Part shown: positions 7,308-13,511 of the stretch, in pieces
Position numbering within the stretch: the first letter of the stretch is position 1
Layout of the letters: every line of letters starts with the position of its first letter
DNA from: Bacteroidota bacterium
Lineage (GTDB): Bacteria > Pseudomonadota > Alphaproteobacteria > Puniceispirillales > Puniceispirillaceae
Reading direction: 5' to 3'
Assembly (NCBI GenBank): GCA_009936825.1
Contig: JAACDV010000072.1
Location: 1 to 13,930, forward strand
DNA length: 13,930 bases
Notes under the pieces: model-generated
What the model saw: the letters and a program-made list of their open reading frames with translations, nothing else
The model's database searches: none
Told to the model about the DNA's origin: nothing
Program-made: the position numbers and the translations under genes

Positions 7308-7741
7308 TAGGGCACAACGACAACGGGGATATGTGATGTCTGGATCAGGCTGCCGGCAACGCTGCCGAACAACAAAGATTTGATTCCGGACTGACCGCGC
7401 CGACCGATGACAATTTCGCTGACCGAATGTTCAGTCGCGAGATTGATCAAGGTTTCAGCAGGTGGACCATGCTTGACCACTTCCTCAACCTTGAAACCGT
7501 TGGCTTCGAGCAGCTTTTTCGTTGGGTTAACAACACTGCTTTTTGCCTTGACGATCTCTCCCTCACGGCGCTTGTGACGCTCAGCGTTTTCTTCAGGCGT
7601 GTTAAAGGAATAAGGTGACCATTCAATGACGTAGACAAGCACAACAGTCACCTTCGTGCTGTCAGCCGTTCTCATCACATAATCAGCCGCCTGTGCGCCT
7701 CCCGGGCTCCCATCAACTGCCAATAGGATACTCTTTTTCAT
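7307..7741 (-). CDS. Universal stress protein, UspA family, ATP-binding type
   Basis: This is a 144-residue single-domain universal stress protein, the usual family length. The N-terminus ILLAVDGSPGG carries the nucleotide-contacting Asp (D10). Near the C-terminus GRRGQSGIKSLLFGS fits the G-x2-G-x9-G-S ATP-binding motif (G113, G116, G126, S127), followed by the final PVVVVP strand. The ATG at 7741 is chosen because AAGGAGA lies 7 nt upstream; the frame is open to 7888, but those residues are not family-like. Members of this type bind ATP, dimerise, and may modulate membrane transporters: TeaD regulates the TeaABC ectoine TRAP system in Halomonas. Here the gene is first in an apparent operon with an amino acid symporter, so a regulatory link with that symporter is plausible but unproven. 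Confidence 0.93.
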   Translation of the reverse strand: MKKSILLAVDGSPGGAQAADYVMRTADSTKVTVVLVYVIEWSPYSFNTPEENAERHKRREGEIVKAKSSVVNPTKKLLEANGFKVEEVVKHGPPAETLINLATEHSVSEIVIGRRGQSGIKSLLFGSVAGSLIQTSHIPVVVVP

Positions 7742-8229
7742 ACCAATTTCTCCTTGCGTGTAGTGCCTTGTGCGCTCGGACCGGGAAAAAAGGTCACACA
7801 CCAAACAAACAGAAACAGAAACGGTGAACTTATCGGGAAAATAGAAACGGAAAATAAAACGGCCCACGAAATGCGCAAGACTTTCCAAACATCATGGTGT
7901 AAAGTTTGGGATAGTGTCAATGAAATTAATTAGTAAGAAAATTTTATATATATTTTCTAATTTTAGATACGTTTTCTTAATCTTTTTGGATACTTTGACT
8001 AACTATGCCGAGATTTACATCTGGGATTTCTGATACACCAAATTGATAACAAATAGGGCGTTATCTTAAGACCGCGCGGTGTTTGCAGACTTGCTAAACC
8101 GGTTATAAAAACCAGACCTCAAGGCCCTTTTGCAAAAGCGCGGTTCTGCTGGGTTTAATCAACGGAAAAAATTACATTAATCCTATTTCTTGCCAACGGG
8201 TTCATGCTAACGGGTTATGGCCAACGGGT
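7742..8229. other. Gene-free region upstream of the uspA-family gene
   Basis: There is no credible gene. The part near the stress protein gene holds its leader and a possible promoter (7891-7920). Bases 7921-8000 are strongly AT-rich and contain an inverted repeat (AGAAAAT at 7936-7942 and ATTTTCT at 7952-7958) that could act as an upstream element. Further right are short perfect palindromes: GATAAC/GTTATC arms at 8045-8065, ACCGCGCGGT at 8071-8080, AACCGGTT at 8097-8104 and CTTTTGCAAAAG at 8127-8138. I see no convincing terminator for the monooxygenase gene that ends at 8230. Confidence 0.5.
7891..7920 (-). promoter_or_regulatory. Possible sigma-70-type promoter for the uspA-symporter operon
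   Basis: On the minus strand TTGACA (7920-7915) is a full match to the -35 consensus. CATGAT (7896-7891) lies 18 bp on and matches four of six positions of the -10 box. A very AT-rich stretch lies directly upstream. The start codon is about 150 nt downstream. Confidence 0.4.
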
Positions 8230-8232
8230 TCA
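8191..8232. repeat. 14-bp tandem repeat, three copies, starting at the monooxygenase stop
   Basis: The units are TGCCAACGGGTTCA (8191-8204), TGCTAACGGGTTAT (8205-8218) and GGCCAACGGGTTCA (8219-8232). Read on the minus strand, the array begins exactly with the TGA stop of the monooxygenase gene, and the third unit repeats that TGA. All copies share the AACGGGTT core. Confidence 0.85.
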
Positions 8233-9849
8233 GCTTCGGCCTACCGCGCGGGACAGGCATCTTCGTGCCCCCTCAAACGCTGACATTTGCGCGCCTGCAT
8301 AAGCAATAAAATGGTCAGGACGGACAAGAATTATCTCGGCCTGCCATTGATCGGTTGCACTGTTTTTTGGCATCTGAATAACGTCCAACGCCAGCCCTAT
8401 CTCATCCGCCGCGCGCATAAAATATGGTGCCGACCCTGCATTTTCCCCCACCGTTATAAGCGCAAAATTATCCCCCAACTGATCAAACACATTCACGCCG
8501 TCACCAATCAGCGCCGGGGATAAATGAAAGCCGGCCTCAGCCTGATGCCTGTGCGCGGCTTTAGCGCCCGAGGTCGCCCCCTCAGCGCCCCAGACAACCG
8601 GCGAGGCAGCGATATGCGGCAGGAATTGCGTGACCGCCGAATCATCGCCATTCGCCCTTGCGTCCCACACCGCCGTAAACGCCGCCGTATCTTTTTTGGG
8701 ATGATAATTGTTCACCAGCGCGGCATCTTCGGTAATCATGGCCGCGATAAAGTCATCGCGCGTCGAGGCAAATACCGGTTTGCGCTCTGCCGTATAGCTG
8801 GCCAGCAAATCAGGACCAGCCCAGCCAGACATAACCGCTGCCAGTTTCCATGCAAGATTGCGCGCATCTTCAAAACCTGTATTGATCCCGTATCCGCCAT
8901 AAGGGGGATGCGAATGCGCCGCGTCTCCGGCAATAAATACCCTGCCGGACTGATATTGCTCGGCCAACGAAAAGCGCAAATCCCAAAATCCAACATAGTC
9001 AAATCTGACGTTAACCGGCGCCCCCACCGCACGGGCCAACAGCCCGGCAAAATCATAATCCTCAATGGTTGCATCCATATCTACCGGCGCATGAAAGAAC
9101 CAGTTGCCATTCAGATCAACGCGGCCAAGGAATTGCCAGTACCCCTGCATTTCGGACCCCAGCGCATTAAAAATCGCCTTTCCAGGAAACGCCGCCAGCA
9201 GGTCATCAAGGTCAGGCGAATGAAATACCAGCAACGCCATTTTCCGGTCGTGAGATTGGGTGTCTAAGGCAATGCCTGCCGCATCGCGTACACCTGATCG
9301 CGCCCCATCTGCGCCAACCAAATACCGAGCTGAAACCCGGCACTGCTGGTCAGTTTCGACAGCGGTAATTTCGGCAATTACCCGCGTTTCATCCTGATCC
9401 AGTTGGTCAAATCGCCAGCCATATAAAATTTCCAGATTGGAGAATTCGGCGGCGCGGGCGCGCAAAACTTTTTCGGTTAAAAATTGCGGCAGCCGTTCAT
9501 TCTCAGCGTTGTAATAGGCGGCCACTGACGCGCGATTGAACCAATCATAATGATACCCGGACAGCAAATTGTCAAAAGCCGTCAAACCCGAATTGCCAAA
9601 ACTTCGCGGGATCAGACTGGCATCGCGAATTTGCTGCTGCACCCCCCATGCCTTAAAATGCTCACCGCTTCGCTGGGTTAGATTCTGCCCCTTTGGAATC
9701 TGCTGAATAGTCGGATAGCGCTCAACAATCAGCGCGCTCACGCCGCGCTGCGCAAGATCAATTCCAAGGCCCAGACCAACAGGACCACCGCCAATGATAA
9801 TCACATCATAATCTGGATCTGGGTCACCAAGTCTGCCTGAACCGCCCAT
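8230..9849 (-). CDS. FAD-dependent monooxygenase, aromatic hydroxylase type (PheA/TfdB-like)
   Basis: This 539-residue flavoprotein belongs to the group A flavin hydroxylases, which use NAD(P)H and O2 to hydroxylate usually aromatic substrates. The FAD signatures are present in order: the Rossmann motif DVIIIGGGPVGLGLG with its dinucleotide glycines (20-25), GADGARSGVR (179-188), and GRVFIAGDAAHSHPP (302-316) followed by GYGINTGFEDARNLAWKLA. KGQNLTQRSGEHFKAWG resembles the PheA/TfdB and MhpA group, and the C-terminal part fits the thioredoxin-like extension of that group. The ATG at 9849 is chosen because AGGAG lies 10 nt upstream and downstream of a possible promoter; an in-frame ATG at 9867 and a GTG at 9912 are alternatives. 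No partner dioxygenase or hydrolase lies beside it, so the substrate cannot be inferred. It is not in an evident operon. Confidence 0.92.
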   Translation of the reverse strand: MGGSGRLGDPDPDYDVIIIGGGPVGLGLGIDLAQRGVSALIVERYPTIQQIPKGQNLTQRSGEHFKAWGVQQQIRDASLIPRSFGNSGLTAFDNLLSGYHYDWFNRASVAAYYNAENERLPQFLTEKVLRARAAEFSNLEILYGWRFDQLDQDETRVIAEITAVETDQQCRVSARYLVGADGARSGVRDAAGIALDTQSHDRKMALLVFHSPDLDDLLAAFPGKAIFNALGSEMQGYWQFLGRVDLNGNWFFHAPVDMDATIEDYDFAGLLARAVGAPVNVRFDYVGFWDLRFSLAEQYQSGRVFIAGDAAHSHPPYGGYGINTGFEDARNLAWKLAAVMSGWAGPDLLASYTAERKPVFASTRDDFIAAMITEDAALVNNYHPKKDTAAFTAVWDARANGDDSAVTQFLPHIAASPVVWGAEGATSGAKAAHRHQAEAGFHLSPALIGDGVNVFDQLGDNFALITVGENAGSAPYFMRAADEIGLALDVIQMPKNSATDQWQAEIILVRPDHFIAYAGAQMSAFEGARRCLSRAVGRS

Positions 9850-9881
9850 ATTCTTAAAACTCCTCATACCCGGCACTTTGG

Positions 9882-9912
9882 AATATATATATTTCGCACC
9901 CCGAATTGTCAC
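9882..9912 (-). promoter_or_regulatory. Possible promoter of the monooxygenase gene
   Basis: On the minus strand GTGACA (9912-9907, five of six consensus positions) is followed after 17 to 19 bp by TATATA or TATATT (9889-9882). A transcript from here would begin near 9870 and carry the AGGAG site that serves the ATG at 9849. Confidence 0.45.
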
Positions 9913-10347
9913 AAAATATCACGCCGCCTTAATGATTTTTGCTGGCCGGAGCTTGGAGGAAAACCGAAGCGTAAATGAAGATAGATGTTGTTATTGCTGG
10001 CAGCCGGCCCATCGGCCTCGATTTGGAAGTTGTCCGTGTTGAGGATAAATCTGTACCGGCCATTTATGACGGGCACAGTGGGGCGAGCTTGGCGTTGGCT
10101 CGCCGCGATCAGATCATCGCATATCGCGGTGATAATTCGGCCGATATAGGCGGCCTGTAGGATCTTTTGCTTGGGTGAAATGCACATGCAGGCGATATCG
10201 CTTGTCCCCAACCAAAAGCTTACAGACATATTCTGAAACCAGCTCAGCAAACACTCCAATCACCCTCGGAAATATCGAAATCAGGCATACTACCAAAGAA
10301 TTCAGTTTGGATAAGGCGGGGGTCGTTTTAGATAGGTGGGGGTCGGT
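9913..10347. other. Region without a confident gene, possibly decayed
   Basis: This gap separates the monooxygenase from the sugar ABC operon. The plus strand has a 61-codon frame at 9975-10160. The minus strand has overlapping frames ending near 10114 and 9909, none with family motifs. Pieces of the minus frames look protein-like but lie in different frames, as expected for a frameshifted remnant. I cannot name a family. No clear terminator for the ABC operon is visible. Confidence 0.4.
9975..10160 (+). CDS. Small hypothetical ORF, 61 residues (doubtful)
   Basis: It starts with MKIDVVIAGSRPIGLDLE, which loosely resembles the first strand and glycine turn of an FAD Rossmann fold (GxRxxG in place of GxGxxG), then loses any likeness to that fold. 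GGAGGA at 9955-9960 lies 14 nt upstream, further than usual. It is divergent from the monooxygenase and could be a gene fragment or chance. I do not recognise a family. Confidence 0.2.
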   Translation: MKIDVVIAGSRPIGLDLEVVRVEDKSVPAIYDGHSGASLALARRDQIIAYRGDNSADIGGL

Positions 10348-10354
10348 CTAAATA
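10315..10354. repeat. 20-bp tandem duplication across the ABC ATPase stop
   Basis: GGCGGGGGTCGTTTTAGATA (10315-10334) and GGTGGGGGTCGGTCTAAATA (10335-10354) match at 16 of 20 positions. The second unit contains the TAG stop (10350-10348, minus) and the last codon of the ATPase gene. The copy downstream carries a mutated version of that stop region. Confidence 0.75.
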
Positions 10355-11124
10355 GTGCCGCCGAGGCTACCCTCAAGCTGGGCCATTTCCTGACCGCCTG
10401 CCATCATATCCTGCAAATCCTCTGCCGTGATCCCGCCCTTTTCAGCTGTACCGTAAGTCGTACCCCGGTTCAGTACGGTAAACCGGTCACCCACCGCCAT
10501 TGCATGACGCACATTATGGGTGATGAAAACCACGGCAATGCCCTGCTTACGCACCTTATCGACGGTTGCCAGAACATTGGCTGTTTGGCGCACGCCAAGG
10601 GCCGAGGTAGGCTCATCAAGGATCAACACTTTTGCGCCGAAATAAACCGCACGGGCGATGGCAACGGTCTGACGCTCGCCGCCCGACAGCGTGCCAACAG
10701 CCTGATCAGGGCCGCGCAAGCTAATGCCCATCTTTTTCATCTCGGACATGGTCACTTCATTGGCATATTCATGGTCAAAGAAATTCAACCCAAAGCGTTC
10801 CGCTACCGGCTCATTGCCCATGAAGAAATTGCGGCTAACCGACATTAGCGGGATCATCGCCAAATCCTGATACACTGTCGCAATACCCGCGGCGATACTA
10901 TCGCGTGGGTCGGCCAGATTTACCGCCTTGCCTTCAAATAGAATCTCGCCCGCGGTGGGGTGATGCACCCCGGATAATGTTTTGATAAAAGTCGATTTAC
11001 CAGCGCCATTATCACCAAGCAGGCAATGGCATTCACCGGCATGAAAATCGATAGTCACCCCCGCCAACGCGATCACACTGCCAAAATGCTTTTCGATATT
11101 CACCATACGGATGATCGGTTCCAT
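10348..11124 (-). CDS. Sugar ABC transporter ATP-binding protein (single domain, FrcA-like)
   Basis: This is the 258-residue cytoplasmic ATPase of a carbohydrate ABC importer. All motifs are present: Walker A GDNGAGKST (37-45), Q-loop Q86, signature LSGGERQ (146-152), Walker B VLILDEP (166-172) and switch His203. It has one ATPase domain, like FrcA of the fructose system in Sinorhizobium, and not the double domain of RbsA, XylG and MglA (about 500 residues). It therefore probably works as a homodimer. The ATG overlaps the permease TGA by one base (TGATG), so the two are translationally coupled. It is the last gene of the operon. A tandem duplication lies across its stop. Substrate class is a simple sugar or polyol by homology; the exact sugar is not known. 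Confidence 0.93.
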   Translation of the reverse strand: MEPIIRMVNIEKHFGSVIALAGVTIDFHAGECHCLLGDNGAGKSTFIKTLSGVHHPTAGEILFEGKAVNLADPRDSIAAGIATVYQDLAMIPLMSVSRNFFMGNEPVAERFGLNFFDHEYANEVTMSEMKKMGISLRGPDQAVGTLSGGERQTVAIARAVYFGAKVLILDEPTSALGVRQTANVLATVDKVRKQGIAVVFITHNVRHAMAVGDRFTVLNRGTTYGTAEKGGITAEDLQDMMAGGQEMAQLEGSLGGTI

Positions 11125-12236
11125 CAGCGTTCTCCCGTAATCAATCGGCGGATATAGGTGTTCAAAATCACCGCCAGCAATAGAATGACCCCAAGGAAAA
11201 CGCGGAATAACGACGATTCAACATCGGCAAAGAACAGCCCCTGCTGGACCACGCCAAAGATCAAAGCCCCTAGCGCCGCCCCAATCACCGAGCCATATCC
11301 TCCGGTCAGTAGCGCGCCACCGATGACCACCGCGATAATCGCCTCAAATTCTTTCAACAAGCCGCGATCCGCTCCCGCCGAGCCAAATTCCATAACCTGA
11401 CAAACCGCAAAAACAGTTGCGCAAAAGGCGGTGAACATGAACATACAGATTTTCACACGATCAACTGGCACCCCGGCATAGCGCGCCGCCTGAGCATCGC
11501 CGCCAGCAGCAAAGATCCAATTGCCAAAGCGCGTCCGGGTCAACAGGATATGACCAAAAATCACCAAACCAATCGCCCAGAAAATAAGCATCGGGATACC
11601 GTCAACAATCGGCTGGCCGATGCGACTGCCGCGAGTGAAGGTGCCTATAATCCCAGCATCGCCAAGCCACTGAAAAATCGGCCCACCAACCTTGGCGCCA
11701 AAAACCTGCGCCAGCCAATCACCCTCACCAGCTTCGCGAATACCGCCAATAATGGTCTTGCGCTCGATTGTCTGCGGGATAAAAATGGTAAAGCCCCGCA
11801 AGATAAAAAGGGTTGCCAGCGTTACAATAAAACTGGGCAGACCCGTGCGCACAACAATATAGCCGTTCAGTGCCCCAAAACTGACGCAGATCGCAAAGGT
11901 AATCAGAATCGTAGCCCACATCGGCCAGCCAAGCGTCACCCCAAAAATGGCGATCATCATTCCGGCAAAACCGATCATTGATCCAACCGACAAGTCAAAC
12001 TCACCGGCAATCATCAGCAAACAGGCGCCCACAGCGATAATCATGAACTGAGCAGAAACGGTGGACCAGTTTAACACGCCCTGCGCGTTGAACATTCCAC
12101 TGTCAAACGCCAGCATAAAAAAGAACGTGAACACGGCAACTGTTCCGACGATACCACCAAGTTCAGGACGAATCAGCGCTTGACGCCATCGCGATATTTC
12201 CTTGATGCGTTCATCCTTATTCGGGGCATCTGACAT
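11124..12236 (-). CDS. Sugar ABC transporter permease (RbsC/FrcC family)
   Basis: This is an inner-membrane permease of 370 residues of the branched-chain amino acid/ribose type permease family, forming the channel of the sugar importer. It has a hydrophilic N-terminus (MSDAPNKDERIKEISRW) and about eight to ten helices. Family segments include GEFDLSVGSMIGFAGM, GALNGYIVVRTGLPSFIVTL with the TL-LRG stretch after it, and VIGGALLTGGYGSVIGAALGAL near the C-terminus. The start at 12236 is supported by GGAGC about 8 nt upstream; the frame stays open to 12320, but there it overlaps the terminator hairpin. It lies between the binding protein and the ATPase, overlapping the ATPase start by one base. 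Confidence 0.94.
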   Translation of the reverse strand: MSDAPNKDERIKEISRWRQALIRPELGGIVGTVAVFTFFFMLAFDSGMFNAQGVLNWSTVSAQFMIIAVGACLLMIAGEFDLSVGSMIGFAGMMIAIFGVTLGWPMWATILITFAICVSFGALNGYIVVRTGLPSFIVTLATLFILRGFTIFIPQTIERKTIIGGIREAGEGDWLAQVFGAKVGGPIFQWLGDAGIIGTFTRGSRIGQPIVDGIPMLIFWAIGLVIFGHILLTRTRFGNWIFAAGGDAQAARYAGVPVDRVKICMFMFTAFCATVFAVCQVMEFGSAGADRGLLKEFEAIIAVVIGGALLTGGYGSVIGAALGALIFGVVQQGLFFADVESSLFRVFLGVILLLAVILNTYIRRLITGER

Positions 12237-12296
12237 TGTCTTTGCTCCTAATGATTGGATAGCCTGATAATTGAATGGCTCTATAAATTCTACAAT

Positions 12297-12345
12297 AAAA
12301 AAATGGAAAAAGAGCGGCATCGATCATGTCAAAACCGCTCTTTCC
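12297..12345 (-). terminator. Terminator-like attenuator between binding protein and permease genes
   Basis: On the minus strand GGAAAGAGCGG (12345-12335) pairs with CCGCTCTTTTTCC (12317-12305, two extra T), with a 17-nt loop. Seven T (12303-12297) follow. It lies just after the binding-protein stop, 69 bp or more before the permease start. This is the usual place for a leaky terminator that keeps the binding protein in excess over the membrane parts. Confidence 0.8.
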
Positions 12346-12355
12346 TTAATCAGGC

Positions 12356-13306
12356 TTAGCGATATTCGCCAGCGAACTCATCAACCTTTGTCAGACCATC
12401 AGCGGTAACAAAGCCCGGGCCTGAATTGATGTTGTTACCCGGCAGAACGCCATAGCGGTCATAGTTGGTAAGAACAACAACCGGCAGATATGCCTGCAGG
12501 AATGGCTGCTGGTCGATACCCCACTTGATTGTACCGTCTTTGATGCCCTTAACGATCTCGGTGCCAAGGTCAAACGTACCAAAATAGATATCGCCAGCGA
12601 TACCCAGCTCTTTTACTGCCATGATTGACGGATCAGCTGATGTTGGACCCAGTGTTAGGATCGCATCAGTGCCTGAATTGGCCGACAGGTAAGCTGAAAC
12701 ACGGTTTTTGATCTCACTAGGATCTTGGCCTGAATCAATCATCTGGTTGCCGAGATCAACACCAAGTCCGTCAGCAAAACCCTGACAACGCTCAGTTGAT
12801 GAAGGAGATGAAATGTAGTGGTTGACGCACAGGAACGATCCCACGCCGTCACCCTTGGCACGCAAACCAGCTGCATAACCGGCATCATATTCAGGCTGAC
12901 CGACATACATCAGAGCGCCAACTTCACGCGCCTGATCCGGCGTTCCTGAATTCATGATGATAACATTGATACCCTGATCAACAGCGGCCATAATTGGCCC
13001 CTTCAGGACATCATAATCTGCAAGAGTTGTGATAATGCCGTTTGGCCCTGAAGCTGCAGCCTGCTCAATGATCCGCGCCATGTCGGCAAGATCACCTGTT
13101 GGTGGATTGCGGTATTCAACGTCAACACCCATCTGGTCGCCAGCAAGAGCAATACCGTTCTTAATGGTATTCCACCAGCTGTCGCTGTCCGGGGCGTGAC
13201 TGACAAGAATGTATTTTTCACCAGCTGCATTAGCTGTTGAAATGGTCATGAACGGCATCGCTATAATAGCAGTGGTCATAACCAGCTTTTTCAAAATTGA
13301 AGTCAT
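12356..13306 (-). CDS. Sugar ABC transporter periplasmic binding protein
   Basis: This is a 316-residue periplasmic binding protein of the ribose/galactose type (type I fold, Peripla_BP_4-like). The signal peptide spans about 1-27 (MTSILKKLVMTTAIIAMPF, then TISTANA with an ANA cleavage site). The mature protein starts with the YILVSHAPDSDSWWNTI strand-helix; PPTGDLADMARIIEQA, NSGTPDQAREVGA, VGQPEYDAGYAAG and DQQPFLQAY are the expected ligand-side and hinge segments. GGGAGGA ends 5 nt before the ATG, a near-ideal ribosome binding site. It is the first gene of the operon and diverges from a LacI-family regulator across a 205-bp control region. The SDSWWNTI subgroup is common in alphaproteobacteria, but I do not know its ligand, so no sugar is named. 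Confidence 0.93.
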   Translation of the reverse strand: MTSILKKLVMTTAIIAMPFMTISTANAAGEKYILVSHAPDSDSWWNTIKNGIALAGDQMGVDVEYRNPPTGDLADMARIIEQAAASGPNGIITTLADYDVLKGPIMAAVDQGINVIIMNSGTPDQAREVGALMYVGQPEYDAGYAAGLRAKGDGVGSFLCVNHYISSPSSTERCQGFADGLGVDLGNQMIDSGQDPSEIKNRVSAYLSANSGTDAILTLGPTSADPSIMAVKELGIAGDIYFGTFDLGTEIVKGIKDGTIKWGIDQQPFLQAYLPVVVLTNYDRYGVLPGNNINSGPGFVTADGLTKVDEFAGEYR

Positions 13307-13326
13307 AGTTATCCTCCCAAAGATTC

Positions 13327-13340
13327 ACCACCTAGGTGGT
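13327..13340. promoter_or_regulatory. 14-bp perfect palindrome in the binding-protein leader
   Basis: ACCACCTAGGTGGT is perfectly self-complementary and ends 20 nt before the binding-protein ATG. In RNA it would form a 5-bp stem with a CTAG loop next to the ribosome binding site. As DNA it could be a second, unrelated operator. The sequence does not match the LacI-type site further upstream. Confidence 0.45.
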
Positions 13341-13392
13341 TAAAACGTAGCATTTTGTATATGCAGATAAAACAAAACCACGAAGCGAGAAC

Positions 13393-13412
13393 TTTTGCAA
13401 CCGGTTGCAAAA
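13393..13412. promoter_or_regulatory. Perfect 20-bp palindromic operator, LacI-family type
   Basis: TTTTGCAACCGGTTGCAAAA is a perfect palindrome with a central CG, the form typical of LacI-family operators. It lies 86 bp before the binding-protein start and 99 bp before the regulator start, between divergent genes. It is most likely bound by the regulator at 13512 and controls the sugar operon, and perhaps the regulator itself. Confidence 0.85.
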
Positions 13413-13425
13413 ATGTTTTATTAAA

Positions 13426-13445
13426 TTTTGCAAACTTTGATAAAA
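13426..13445. promoter_or_regulatory. Probable second, imperfect operator
   Basis: TTTTGCAAACTTTGATAAAA matches the perfect operator at 14 of 20 positions, with an identical left half and an AAAA end. Its centre is 33 bp from the first, about three helical turns, so both sites face the same side of the DNA. This fits paired binding near the regulator's own promoter. Confidence 0.45.
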
Positions 13446-13511
13446 TCGTGATCAAGTAGAAGAATGAATGTGCTATCCAACAGCGCGTTACAAAAAACAA
13501 GAGACGATGTC

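Noticed and set aside
8524..9267. 247-codon plus-strand open frame
   Set aside because: It lies wholly antisense to the monooxygenase, whose FAD motifs are unmistakable; its Arg- and Ile-rich composition is that of a mirror frame.
10336..10848. 170-codon plus-strand open frame
   Set aside because: It is antisense to the ABC ATPase, which has every expected nucleotide-binding motif.
13309..13500. 63-codon minus-strand open frame between the binding protein and regulator genes
   Set aside because: It covers the operator region, has no ribosome binding site and is hydrophobic only because of the AT-rich DNA.
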